Below are positions 9,736 to 17,350 of a stretch of 64,000 bases of DNA, in pieces. The first letter of the stretch is position 1. The number at the start of each line of letters is the position of its first letter. Made by a program: the position numbers and the translations under genes. Source of the DNA: Yaniella halotolerans DSM 15476 (GTDB lineage Bacteria > Actinomycetota > Actinomycetes > Actinomycetales > Micrococcaceae). Location of the stretch: assembly GCF_000420805.1 (NCBI RefSeq), contig NZ_ATVQ01000001.1:1054001-1118000 (forward strand), read 5' to 3'. The notes beneath the pieces are model-generated. The model ran no database searches and was not told where the DNA came from. It saw only the letters and a program-made list of their open reading frames with translations.

Positions 9736-11203
9736 CTACCTTAGCTTCTTTCGGATTCCCACGGAAACAGTAAGCAGTCGCGGCAGCAGCGGCAAACGCC
9801 ACGATGCCGACAATCACCAGGATGGTCAGGTACGCACCGTCATAAGCTTCGATTGCTGCAGGCCCGTGCACGGCATGATCCACGCCGTGGTCTACATCGC
9901 CGGCGACTTCGGCCGGCGCGGACAGCGCATAGAAAAATGGCAGCAGCGAACCGAAGATGGCTACCGAGATGAGGGTACCGAATTCATACGATACGGACTC
10001 CACCGAGGACGCCATACCGGCTTTATCGACCGGGGCGGCGCCCAGGATCGCGGTCGAGGCGACAGAGGAAGCGAGTCCGCCGCCGGTACCCGCTATCGCC
10101 AAGCTGACAATAAATGGCACCAGTGAGTCCATGTTGAAGGTCCATACAGCTAGGCCGATGCCGAAACCCATCAGTACGAAACCACCGGTGATCAGTGGAA
10201 TGAACCCAACGCGGTGCAGTATGGAACCGCCCAACAGGGACGCCGGGATGGCCGGTACCGCAATAGATACCACTAGGGCGCCGGCCTCCAATGGCGTGAA
10301 CCCTCCTGCGGTCTGGAACCGCTGGGTAGTCATCAGCTCGACTCCGGCAACCACGAACATCACCAGACCGGCGGTCAGCACACCACCGGCGAAGATCCGG
10401 TTCTTGAAAACACTTACGTCCAACAAGGGTTGCTCCAGCACACGCTGCCGGAAAATAAACAGCAATAGGCCAACGATTCCGATGACGCTCGAGACGATCA
10501 GTAGCCACGCAGCCCGGTCCGGGTTGGCGAGCTCTTTGATCGCCATCACTAATCCGACCATCGCCAACATGGCCCAGACCGAAGAGATAAAATCCCAGTG
10601 CTTGTTCGGATTGGTGATATTCGGCGGTGCGACCGCGAGCGTGGCTATCAGGGTGACCATGACGACCGGGACGTTGATGAGGAAGACCGATCCCCACCAG
10701 AAGAACTCAAGCAGCAGACCACCGAGCAACGGCCCCGCAGCAGCACCCACTACCGCCACGGACATCCACACCGCGATGGCAAGGTTCCGTTCGCGCACAT
10801 TCGTAAACGTGATCCGAACCAGGGCCAGACTGGCGGGCATCATGGTGGCGGCACCGACGCCGAGCAGGCCGCGGGCTGCAATCAGCGTCCAGGCGGAGGG
10901 TGAAAATGCGGCCGCAAGGGAGCCGATCCCGAAGATACTGACACCGATCAGGAACATCAGGCGGTGCCCGATCTTATCCCCCAGCGTGCCGGTGCCAAGC
11001 AACAGCCCCGAGAGTACCAACGGGTACGCATTGATGATCCACAATCCTTGTAAGGGCGTGGTTCCTAGTTGGTCTCGTAGCTCGGGCAGAGCGGTATAGA
11101 GCACCGAGTTATCAGCACCGACCAAGAATAAGGCGGCGCTGATAATAGCGAGGAAGGTCCACCGCTGTTTTGGGGTGGATGTCGTCTGAGGGAAAACATT
11201 CAC
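9722..11203 (-). CDS. DHA2-family MFS multidrug exporter
   Basis: A 493-residue protein with about 14 hydrophobic segments. It has the MFS motif GTLGDKIGHR between helices 2 and 3, the LVGADNSVLYTALPELRDQL start typical of EmrB/QacA proteins, and GVGAATMMPASLALVR in helix 4-5. It would export drugs or toxic compounds with a proton gradient. The start is a GTG only about seven bases from a -10-like TATAGT, with no ribosome site, suggesting a leaderless transcript. It overlaps the downstream TetR gene. Confidence 0.9.
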   Translation of the reverse strand: MNVFPQTTSTPKQRWTFLAIISAALFLVGADNSVLYTALPELRDQLGTTPLQGLWIINAYPLVLSGLLLGTGTLGDKIGHRLMFLIGVSIFGIGSLAAAFSPSAWTLIAARGLLGVGAATMMPASLALVRITFTNVRERNLAIAVWMSVAVVGAAAGPLLGGLLLEFFWWGSVFLINVPVVMVTLIATLAVAPPNITNPNKHWDFISSVWAMLAMVGLVMAIKELANPDRAAWLLIVSSVIGIVGLLLFIFRQRVLEQPLLDVSVFKNRIFAGGVLTAGLVMFVVAGVELMTTQRFQTAGGFTPLEAGALVVSIAVPAIPASLLGGSILHRVGFIPLITGGFVLMGFGIGLAVWTFNMDSLVPFIVSLAIAGTGGGLASSVASTAILGAAPVDKAGMASSVESVSYEFGTLISVAIFGSLLPFFYALSAPAEVAGDVDHGVDHAVHGPAAIEAYDGAYLTILVIVGIVAFAAAAATAYCFRGNPKEAKVDAPQ

Positions 11204-11229
11204 CCGCGTAACTATACCAAACGTTCGGT
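11204..11229 (-). promoter_or_regulatory. Candidate TetR operator and -10 box of the efflux operon
   Basis: On the minus strand, ACCGAACGTTTGGT (11216-11229) is a 14-bp palindrome with one mismatch, directly followed by TATAGT (11211-11216) and, seven bases on, the GTG start at 11203. The palindrome would occupy the -10/-35 spacer, a standard position for repression. The -35 element itself is weak. Confidence 0.6.
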
Positions 11230-11272
11230 GCAGTTACCCTGTCCGCTTGATGCGATGTTCGACTGTAGTTTT

Positions 11273-11743
11273 CTACAGACCTAAGTCCCTGAGCCCGGGG
11301 TGGCCCTCCGGTCGCGGCTTCCCAAACTCCCAGTGAAATTTTCGGTCGGCCTCATCGATTTCGACGTCGTTAATGCTGGCGTGACGGCTCGACATCAGTC
11401 CGTTGCTATCGAACTCCCAGTTCTCGTTACCGTAGGAGCGGTACCACTGCCCGGTCGTGGACTGGGATTCATAGCAGTACCGAACAGCAATCCGGCTGTC
11501 GGTGAAGGTCCAGAGTTCTTTGATGAGCCGATAATTCAACTCGCGTGCCCATTTCTGCTGCAGAAACTCGACGATTTCGTCGTGCCCCAGCAGGAACGTA
11601 TCGCGGTTACGCCACCGACTATCGGGCGTGTAGGCAAGCGCGACTTTCTCGGGTTCTTGCTTATTCCAGGCATCTTCAGCTGCGCGTACCTTCTGGATCG
11701 CGGTTTCTTGAGTAAACGGCGGAATGGGCGGTTTAATGGACAT
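11273..11743 (-). CDS. DUF1348 (SnoaL/NTF2-like fold) protein
   Basis: About 156 residues from the ATG at 11743, which has GGAGG six bases upstream; the frame extends eight codons further but without support. Blocks [32 protein letters not shown] and [15 protein letters not shown] match the DUF1348 family of the NTF2-like cone fold. The family is widespread, single-domain and without an established reaction. It is transcribed divergently from the VOC protein gene. Confidence 0.85.
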   Translation of the reverse strand: MSIKPPIPPFTQETAIQKVRAAEDAWNKQEPEKVALAYTPDSRWRNRDTFLLGHDEIVEFLQQKWARELNYRLIKELWTFTDSRIAVRYCYESQSTTGQWYRSYGNENWEFDSNGLMSSRHASINDVEIDEADRKFHWEFGKPRPEGHPGLRDLGL

Positions 11744-11839
11744 CACTAACCTCCAACGACTTCGCAATTTTTAAATAGCGCGTGCCAGTCCACCATAGCC
11801 ACCCGGTCTGCAGGCTGACCATAGTACAAAGGGGATCTC

Positions 11840-12247
11840 ATGTCCGAAACTCAACAACTTACTCCGCACATGATGTTCCAGAATGGTCACGCCGAAGAAG
11901 CCATGAATCACTACGTGAAACTTTTCGGCGGTGAAGTGCTAACAATCAACCGCTACGGTGCCGAAACGCCGGACATGGACGGCAAGGTCATGCTCGCAAC
12001 CTTCGTCATCGCGGGCCTACGCATTAACATCATGGACAGTTCGATTCAGCACGAATTCGACCTGACCCCGTCAATGTCGCTGTTCTTCAACTGTGCCTCG
12101 CAGGAACAACTCGATCAACTATGGACGGCGCCGTCGGACGGCGGCGCCGCCCTTATGCCGGTGGAAGACTACGGCTTCGGACCATTCGGTTGGGTCAACG
12201 ACCGCTACGGCATCTCGTGGCAGCTCAACTACAACCCCACAGCCTAA
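11840..12247 (+). CDS. VOC-superfamily (PhnB-like) protein
   Basis: A 135-residue protein of the glyoxalase/bleomycin-resistance fold. It starts with the PhnB-type block LTPHMMFQNGHAEEAMNHYV and ends with DRYGISWQLNY. A purine-rich AAAGGGG ribosome site precedes the ATG. PhnB-like proteins often keep only some metal ligands and have no known substrate; nothing in the neighbourhood assigns one. A rho-independent terminator follows directly. Confidence 0.85.
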   Translation: MSETQQLTPHMMFQNGHAEEAMNHYVKLFGGEVLTINRYGAETPDMDGKVMLATFVIAGLRINIMDSSIQHEFDLTPSMSLFFNCASQEQLDQLWTAPSDGGAALMPVEDYGFGPFGWVNDRYGISWQLNYNPTA

Positions 12248-12264
12248 TCAGCGACCACAACAAA

Positions 12265-12302
12265 AAGGACCTGGCCGCGAAAGAAATCGTAGTCAGGTCC
12301 TT
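12265..12302 (+). terminator. Rho-independent terminator after the VOC gene
   Basis: AAGGACCTG (12265-12273) pairs with CAGGTCCTT (12294-12302), preceded by an A-run and followed by CTTT. Confidence 0.75.
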
Positions 12303-12356
12303 CTTTAGTGTTGCGTGAGCAGTCAAGGCGTGGCCTCCAGTCTGCCCTGACATGCC

Positions 12357-12467
12357 TTAGAGGTTGGCTTCGTCTACAACCTTGTTGCGCAGAATGCCGA
12401 GATTGGTTACTTCAACTTCCACGACGTCACCGTCGTTGAGCAGGCCGGCTTCGCTGAATATCCGGGG
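12357..12467 (-). pseudogene. FAH-family hydrolase, 3'-terminal fragment (left of the IS element)
   Basis: Minus-strand translation from the IS edge gives IFSEAGLLNDGDVVEVEVTN, then LGILRNKVVDEANL and a TAA at 12357-12359. This is the C-terminal end of fumarylacetoacetate-hydrolase-type proteins (DGDVVEVEI...LGTLRN). The preceding segment of the same protein lies on the far side of the IS21 element at 15022-15245, so the insertion split one gene. Confidence 0.8.
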
Positions 12468-12470
12468 TGT

Positions 12471-12560
12471 TTAGAGCCACCTGTTGGTGTCAAACGGATC
12501 CGGTGATGGTGCCGATGAGAGCCAGCGATGGTGTTGTTGGGAGCCACTGGCTCTCACCGG
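12471..12560. repeat. Left-end multiple terminal repeats of the IS21 element
   Basis: Copies TTAGAGCCACCTGTTGGTG and GAGAGCCAGCGATGGTG, and a GAGCCA..TGGCTC palindrome, lie in the first 90 bases. They match inverted copies at the right end and are probable IstA binding sites. Confidence 0.75.
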
Positions 12561-12567
12561 TTAATGG

Positions 12568-13317
12568 TTAGTGGTTGGTCATGGCTATATGCTCACGCAT
12601 ATTGTAACTTCCGGTTTCCACCCAGATCGTGTTGTGCACGATCCGATCCATGATGGCATCAGCGTGGACCCCTGATCCGAGGCGTTGGTGCCAGTCTTTT
12701 CGGGCATATTGGGTACAGAACACGGTAGAGGCATTGTCGTACCGACGTTCGAGCAGTTCCAAGAGCATGCTGCGCATGGCTTCATCAGGAGCATCCAGGA
12801 GCCACTCATCGATCACCAGCATCGTGAAACTGGCGTATTTTTTGAGCAGTTTTGCTTGCCCTTGAGGCTTATCCGCGGCTTGGATCCAAGCTTCTTCCAG
12901 ATCCGGCATCCTGATGTAGTGGGCTCGGATGCGCATGGTGCAGGCCTGTTTAGCCAGAGCAGAACCCAAATAAGATTTGCCAGAACCGCTGAAGCCTTGA
13001 AAGACCACGCTTTGTCGCCGGTCAATAAATGAACAGGTGGCCAGTTGGGCCAGCACTTGCTGGTTGAGGCCGCGCTCTTCGAGCAGGTCAACGCGACGAA
13101 GATCCGCGTTGGGATACCGGAGTTGAGCCCGACGAATGAGTCCTTCGACTTTGGCATGCGTGAAGGAGCTATGGGCCTCATCCACGGCCAGACCCACGCG
13201 TTGTTCAAACGACATCCCCATGGTCATCGTGTCGTCTTGTGCCAACAGCGCGTCCAGCAGTGGGCCAGCGGCCATCTCACGCAGCTTGCGGCGGGTTTCG
13301 GTATCGAGTTGGCTCAT
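12568..13317 (-). CDS. istB: IstB helper ATPase of the IS21 element
   Basis: A 249-residue AAA+ protein with Walker A GFSGSGKSYLGSALA and Walker B-like FTMLVIDEWLLD. The C-terminal STVFCTQYARKDWHQRLG and DAIMDRIVHNT blocks are typical of IstB. Full length for the family. It assembles on target DNA and directs IstA-mediated insertion. Its ATG overlaps the istA stop (ATGA), which couples translation. Confidence 0.95.
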   Translation of the reverse strand: MSQLDTETRRKLREMAAGPLLDALLAQDDTMTMGMSFEQRVGLAVDEAHSSFTHAKVEGLIRRAQLRYPNADLRRVDLLEERGLNQQVLAQLATCSFIDRRQSVVFQGFSGSGKSYLGSALAKQACTMRIRAHYIRMPDLEEAWIQAADKPQGQAKLLKKYASFTMLVIDEWLLDAPDEAMRSMLLELLERRYDNASTVFCTQYARKDWHQRLGSGVHADAIMDRIVHNTIWVETGSYNMREHIAMTNH

Positions 13318-14870
13318 TTGGTGTCTCCTGCGTAGTAGTCGCCGCCACGTACGTAGCCGGCGGTATCGATGGCATCTGGTTGGGTGAGTTCTCCGGTTTT
13401 GTCCTGACCAGATTCCAGAATGGGGCGCAGATGCGCATATCGTGGAGACGGCACCCGGCTATTTGGCGCTAACGCACATGCAGCTTCAAGCCGTGGGTGC
13501 GAGAATCGTCGGGCTAACCTCAACACCGCAAGTGCAGGGTCAAAGCCTTGTTCAGCCACGGCGACGCTGACAAAGATCCGATCAATCACGGTTTCAGCAC
13601 TCGGTCCGATCCTGGTGGCCCACGCGCGGATCCGGTGTTGGTCCCATGGCTGATAGCCAGGTCCTGGTGGTAGATCTGCCTCATGAGTGGCATATTGATG
13701 CACTACTGTTGCTGGCAATCGCAGGTGTGATCCCAGCCGTTGGCTGCCGCGATAGATTTCCACCACAGTAGCGGTGATGCGCAGATCGACTTTTTCGACC
13801 ACCTGAGTATATGGCACCGAATAATAGTTCTTGGCCCAGGTGATATGGCCATTGCGCGCCACGCGACGCCCATAGACCCACTCACTGATCTCATAAGCAG
13901 TCACCGGCAGTGGTCGTAAAGTTGGCTGCTCCTCAGTCTCAAAGACACTCAACCGCGATCCAGCACGTTTTTGGAACGGCTCCTGGTTGTATTCGACCAG
14001 GCGGTCACGGATTGCCTGGCGCAGTTGTTCTAAGGAATGAAACGTTTGGTTGCGCAACGGGGCAATGACGTCAGTGGCGACATGCCGCACTGTGTTCTCC
14101 GCGCTGGATTTGTCTTTGGGCGACCTGATGCGCGCAGGAAGGACCCCGGCCGAGTAATGGCCTGCCAGTTCGCGATAGGCGGCGTTGAGGACAATCTCGC
14201 CTTCTTTTGGACGCTGCGTTACCCCGGTTTTGAGATTGTCGCAGACGATTCGCGGTACGGATCCGCCAAAGAAATCGAACATGGCCACATGGGCTGCAAG
14301 CCAGGTATTTTGTTGCATATCCAACGTTGGTTCGACAAAGCCATACCGCGAAAACGGTAAACACGCCACGAATAAGTACACCTTCTGGGTCTTGCCAGTG
14401 TGCGGATCCGTCAGCCGCATCGTAGGTCCAGACCAGTCGACTTCAACGGTCTGACCGGCTTTATGCCCGACCCGGGAAGTGATCCCGGCTTGCAGCACGT
14501 ATTTCTGATAGACCCGGCAGAACCGGTCATAACCCATCACCGGTTGGCCCGTTAACGCATGCTCATCAACGTACTCACTATGCAGCAGTTTCAGGGTCAC
14601 CCCGACCCGGGCCAGCTCTTTATGCACCGCATGCCAATCAGGTTGAGCATAAACACTGATATGCTCGCCCCGCCCCGGAAACACCAGGTGATAGACCTCA
14701 TCTTCAGATAAATCAGCGATCCGGTCCCAATCCAGGTAAGCCCGATCCACAGCATCGAAGACTTCAGCAATACTATTGCGAGAAATGCCATGGGCGGCAG
14801 CAATCGCACGCGCTGAGAGCCCTTGCGCGCGAAGTTCTAGGACCAACTTCGCTTGTATTTTGCGTACCAT
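13314..14870 (-). CDS. istA: IstA transposase of the IS21 element
   Basis: 518 residues from the ATG at 14870, which has a GGAAGGAG site eight bases upstream; the frame extends further but without support. It has an N-terminal helix-turn-helix (GLSARAIAAAHGISRNSIAEV), and a DDE catalytic core with Asp in VEVDWSGP, Asp in PRIVCDNLKTGV and Glu in SSAENTVRHV. The C-terminal Mu-like beta-barrel region contains TWAKNYYSVPY. All catalytic residues are present and no stop interrupts the frame, so the element looks capable of transposition. Confidence 0.95.
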   Translation of the reverse strand: MVRKIQAKLVLELRAQGLSARAIAAAHGISRNSIAEVFDAVDRAYLDWDRIADLSEDEVYHLVFPGRGEHISVYAQPDWHAVHKELARVGVTLKLLHSEYVDEHALTGQPVMGYDRFCRVYQKYVLQAGITSRVGHKAGQTVEVDWSGPTMRLTDPHTGKTQKVYLFVACLPFSRYGFVEPTLDMQQNTWLAAHVAMFDFFGGSVPRIVCDNLKTGVTQRPKEGEIVLNAAYRELAGHYSAGVLPARIRSPKDKSSAENTVRHVATDVIAPLRNQTFHSLEQLRQAIRDRLVEYNQEPFQKRAGSRLSVFETEEQPTLRPLPVTAYEISEWVYGRRVARNGHITWAKNYYSVPYTQVVEKVDLRITATVVEIYRGSQRLGSHLRLPATVVHQYATHEADLPPGPGYQPWDQHRIRAWATRIGPSAETVIDRIFVSVAVAEQGFDPALAVLRLARRFSHPRLEAACALAPNSRVPSPRYAHLRPILESGQDKTGELTQPDAIDTAGYVRGGDYYAGDTK

Positions 14871-14878
14871 TTGAGATA

Positions 14879-14917
14879 CTCCTTCCGTCATGTGGGTTTG
14901 GCACATGACGGAAGGAG
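14879..14917 (-). promoter_or_regulatory. Hairpin that hides the istA ribosome binding site
   Basis: A perfect 16-bp inverted repeat CTCCTTCCGTCATGTG / CACATGACGGAAGGAG with a 7-nt loop. In the istA mRNA the second arm contains the GGAAGGAG ribosome site. Transcripts entering from outside the element would fold this stem and block istA translation. Protection of this kind is known from other insertion sequences; here it is inferred from sequence. Confidence 0.7.
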
Positions 14918-14924
14918 CATAAGC

Positions 14925-15020
14925 CCTGGTGGCTCTCAAAGACACCATCGATGGCTCTGAACAACCCCAACGCCCTCACAACTCGGTGGCTCTCAACAGC
15001 ACCATCACCGGCTCTAAAAA
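14925..15020. repeat. Right-end multiple terminal repeats of the IS21 element
   Basis: Inverted copies of the left-end motif: GGTGGCTCTCAAAGACACC, ATCGATGGCTCTG, GGTGGCTCTCAACAGCACC and ATCACCGGCTCTAAAAA. Confidence 0.75.
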
Positions 15021-15021
15021 C

Positions 15022-15245
15022 TGCGAATATTCATTCGCCCCAGAAAAGTCCAACGCCACCGGGAGTACCGGTCACAATGACATCGCCCGGGTTCAGCTTG
15101 GTGAAGCCGGTGACGTAGTTGATCAGGGTTGGGATGTCGAAGTACAGGTCAGCGACGGAAGCGTGCTGGCGGACTTCGCCGTTCACACGGGTTTCGAGGG
15201 TGAGTTCATTGACATCACCGACGACGTCGGCTGGAACCAGGTACG
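15022..15245 (-). pseudogene. FAH-family hydrolase, internal fragment (right of the IS element)
   Basis: Read on the minus strand: GFGPYLVPADVVGDVNELTL, then a block with VNGEVRQHASVADLYFDIPTL and GDVIVTGTPGGVGLFWG, ending at the IS edge. These are core FAH-fold motifs of 2-hydroxyhepta-2,4-diene-1,7-dioate isomerase / acylpyruvate hydrolase-like enzymes. The N-terminal half is missing: homology stops at about 15245, where a fragment of a different gene on the other strand begins. The gene is dead from both a 5' deletion and the IS insertion. Confidence 0.8.
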
Positions 15246-15622
15246 GGCCGAAACCACCCGGCTATGAATCCCTGGGCAACGCGCTGTCAGAATACGCGGG
15301 CGGCGAGCTCACCCCGGCACGTGACCGTGCAGTGCGCACCACGATCGCTGCATCCGCCAGCTTCTTCGGGGGCAGTATTAACCCGAGCGATGCCGACTTG
15401 GATCTGGCGAGCATCGTCGTGCCGGTCTTCGATCCCACGAGCGAAGACTCACTAAATTCCGGCCTCGTTCTGCGCCTTGGCCACCTGCCACAGGGCATGA
15501 CCGGCCAGCAGGCTCTGGAGTTCGTCGAAGCAATGCAGGCTGCCGCTGCCGAGGTTGCCAAAACCCTGGCTACCACAGCTGCCAAGGACTACAACCGCTA
15601 CGCGAATGCAGGACTGCGCTAA
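15246..15622 (+). pseudogene. 3' fragment of a transcriptional regulator (IclR-like effector domain)
   Basis: About 125 codons in the frame ending at 15622, without a plausible start of their own. The segment IVVPVFDPTSEDSLNSGLVL, then GLPQG-like HLPQGMTGQQALEFVEAMQA, resembles the C-terminal effector-binding half of IclR-type regulators. No DNA-binding domain precedes it; the upstream DNA is the opposite-strand FAH remnant. The family assignment is moderately sure, the truncation clearly visible. It is followed by a strong terminator. Confidence 0.55.
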
Positions 15623-15653
15623 AGAAAAAAATCTTCCACGTGAGTGAAGCCAA

Positions 15654-15687
15654 GACCCGGGTGCAAGCCTTAGCTTGCACCCGGGTC
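15654..15687 (+). terminator. Strong rho-independent terminator
   Basis: Perfect 15-bp stem GACCCGGGTGCAAGC / GCTTGCACCCGGGTC with loop CTTA, then GTTT. It is the original terminator of the truncated regulator. Confidence 0.85.
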
Positions 15688-16113
15688 GTTTAATCTCCAT
15701 AAGAATAGACCAGCAATTCTATGAGTAGACACGGACTGCATACATGGACCGAGCCTGCAAAGATGCCTTTCGGGCAAGCCCAGCGAATAGATAATTCAAA
15801 CGTGCTTGGAACCCTGCCAACAAGGACGGCAACACAAAAGCATACGTCGCTCAATACCACTTCAGGATACGACCATGGTGGACTCACTTATAGAGCTGTG
15901 CCAGAGTGGACGCCAAGCTAGATCACTTCAGCGGCGTCATAAGCGATACAGATCGCCACCTACTGAGACGAATCACCCAAGCTTCGCCTTCCCAACATCT
16001 TTATGGCACAGCAACAGACAGGCGCCACGGAAATTTAGCACTGGCCTAGTCGCTGTATCCTCTAGATGAGCAGGTCCCTTTAACTCTTGCTTTCGAAGTG
16101 CCAAGTTCAACCG
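15688..16113. other. Gene-free stretch at the left edge of the A+T-rich island
   Basis: About 425 bases without an ORF that has a ribosome site or recognisable product. Base composition drops here from the G+C-richer left part to the A+T-richer catabolic island. No tRNA, integrase or clear direct repeat was seen. Confidence 0.5.
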
Positions 16114-16572
16114 TCAGCGATCGTCGCCAGGGACCTGGTCGTAAACGACCCAATTTGTGCGTTGCGCGATTGCATCATAAAGATGCTGCGCTCGATGATT
16201 ATCATCTTTGGTTATCCAGCGGACCACTGAACAACCCTCAGCAGCGGCTACAATATCTAGCTCCGCAATTAGCGCCCGTGCGATGCCTCGTCCCCTGAAG
16301 GTAGGTTCTGTAAAAAGATCATCCAACCATACCCCTACTGTCCCCGTTGACGGACGAGGGAACTTTCGATAATTCGCTAATCCGACGACACGACCGTCAA
16401 TCTCTGCAACTATCCCACAGCTCTCATGACCAGGCTCTATCAACCAATTCCATACTCGATCTACAACATCACTCGAAGGTTCAAAACCATAAAAATCACG
16501 GTAACCTTCAAAGAGTGTCTTCCAACCCGTACGGTCGCTCGATCGAACGACTCTTACTTGTAGTGCTTCCAT
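16114..16572 (-). CDS. GNAT-family N-acetyltransferase
   Basis: About 152 residues from the ATG at 16572 (AGAGG nine bases upstream; an in-frame TTG six codons earlier is less likely). Acetyl-CoA binding motif A is seen in VWLDDLFTEPTFRGRGIARALI (R-G-R-G-I-A), followed by VVRWITKDDNHRAQHLYDAI with the NxxAxxLY pattern. The family transfers acetyl groups to amines of small molecules or proteins; the substrate is unknown. It lies downstream of, and in the same direction as, the MarR gene but is separated from it, so co-transcription is uncertain. Confidence 0.85.
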   Translation of the reverse strand: MEALQVRVVRSSDRTGWKTLFEGYRDFYGFEPSSDVVDRVWNWLIEPGHESCGIVAEIDGRVVGLANYRKFPRPSTGTVGVWLDDLFTEPTFRGRGIARALIAELDIVAAAEGCSVVRWITKDDNHRAQHLYDAIAQRTNWVVYDQVPGDDR

Positions 16573-16705
16573 AGAAGTATTCCTCTTCAACGAAAATAGT
16601 CGTAAAAATAGTATTTGAAATGTAAGGATCGGAACGTCTCACCCGGCACTCATAATCCATATTAGATATATCAATGGCCTACCGGGCTCGGTCTTATCGC
16701 TCTGT

Positions 16706-17173
16706 TTAGTCGCGATCCCCCTTGGCCTGGAGGGTAGCTCGAAAGAGAAGCTCCAGGCTTGATATAATTGAGGACAAGCGTTCTTCCCCTATATGCTGCT
16801 TCCATTCCCTTTCCACGGCCTTCTGCTCACTCTCTACTATTGTCAGGGCTTCTTGACCGAGCCCCGTGAGCATATACTTGGATCCATCAGCCGGAGTCGC
16901 TGAAGGCATTTCTGCGACATAGTCATTAGTTCGCAGCATATTAACGATATTCGACACAATATGTACTGAAATCTGGACTCGATCGGAAATTTGTCGCAAG
17001 GTCATGCCGCTAGAGTCAAAACGCGCTAAAACGTGCAATTGGGTCTTCGACAGGTTGCCGTAGCCTTCAGTCCCGAGCCGGTCCATAATTCTGCTCATCA
17101 TGAAGTGATAAGTTGCAGATAATAAACCCGCGACACCAGTGGATTGTCCGTTATTTGAATGACGATCAGTCAT
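16706..17173 (-). CDS. MarR-family transcriptional regulator
   Basis: 155 residues. The winged helix-turn-helix is readable as LSKTQLHVLARFDSSGMTLRQ, then ISDRVQISVHIVSNIVNMLR and a wing with ADGSKYMLTGLG. GGAG lies six bases before the ATG at 17173. It follows the TRAP dctM gene on the same strand behind a terminator, so it has its own promoter in the 17174-17290 region. It may control the TRAP operon or the larger island. That is positional inference only. Confidence 0.85.
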   Translation of the reverse strand: MTDRHSNNGQSTGVAGLLSATYHFMMSRIMDRLGTEGYGNLSKTQLHVLARFDSSGMTLRQISDRVQISVHIVSNIVNMLRTNDYVAEMPSATPADGSKYMLTGLGQEALTIVESEQKAVEREWKQHIGEERLSSIISSLELLFRATLQAKGDRD

Positions 17174-17294
17174 ATTTATCTCCTACTCACAGATGTTGGC
17201 GAATGGTGCCCACGGTTTGAAAATGATGCATCTGACAGAACGCTTGCTGACTAATCTAGACCACAGCCTTCTCAGTCCCTGAATTAACGAATGC

Positions 17295-17329
17295 CAGGGT
17301 TGGGCCCCTAGTACCGAAGCCCAACCCTG
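17295..17329 (-). terminator. Terminator of the DctPQM operon
   Basis: An 11-bp stem CAGGGTTGGGC / GCCCAACCCTG with a 13-nt loop lies 22 bases past the dctM stop codon. Confidence 0.7.
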
Positions 17330-17350
17330 AGACTAGTTCCTAGTATGGAA

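Larger units (their letters stand above)
12468..15021 (-). mobile_element. IS21-family insertion sequence, about 2.55 kb
   Basis: Complete-looking element with istA and istB overlapping by four bases, bounded by related ends: TGTTTAGAGCC at the left, and AGTTTTTAGAGCC read inward from the right. Inside each end are further copies of a GAGCCA..GATGGTG repeat, the multiple terminal repeats expected of IS21. It interrupts a FAH-family gene. No clean target duplication is visible, so the outermost bases are uncertain by a few positions. Confidence 0.9.

Noticed and set aside
9957-11099. 380-codon plus-strand frame opposite the MFS exporter
   Set aside because: Composition is that of a shadow of membrane-protein codons (Thr/Pro/Ala-rich); no domain or start signal.
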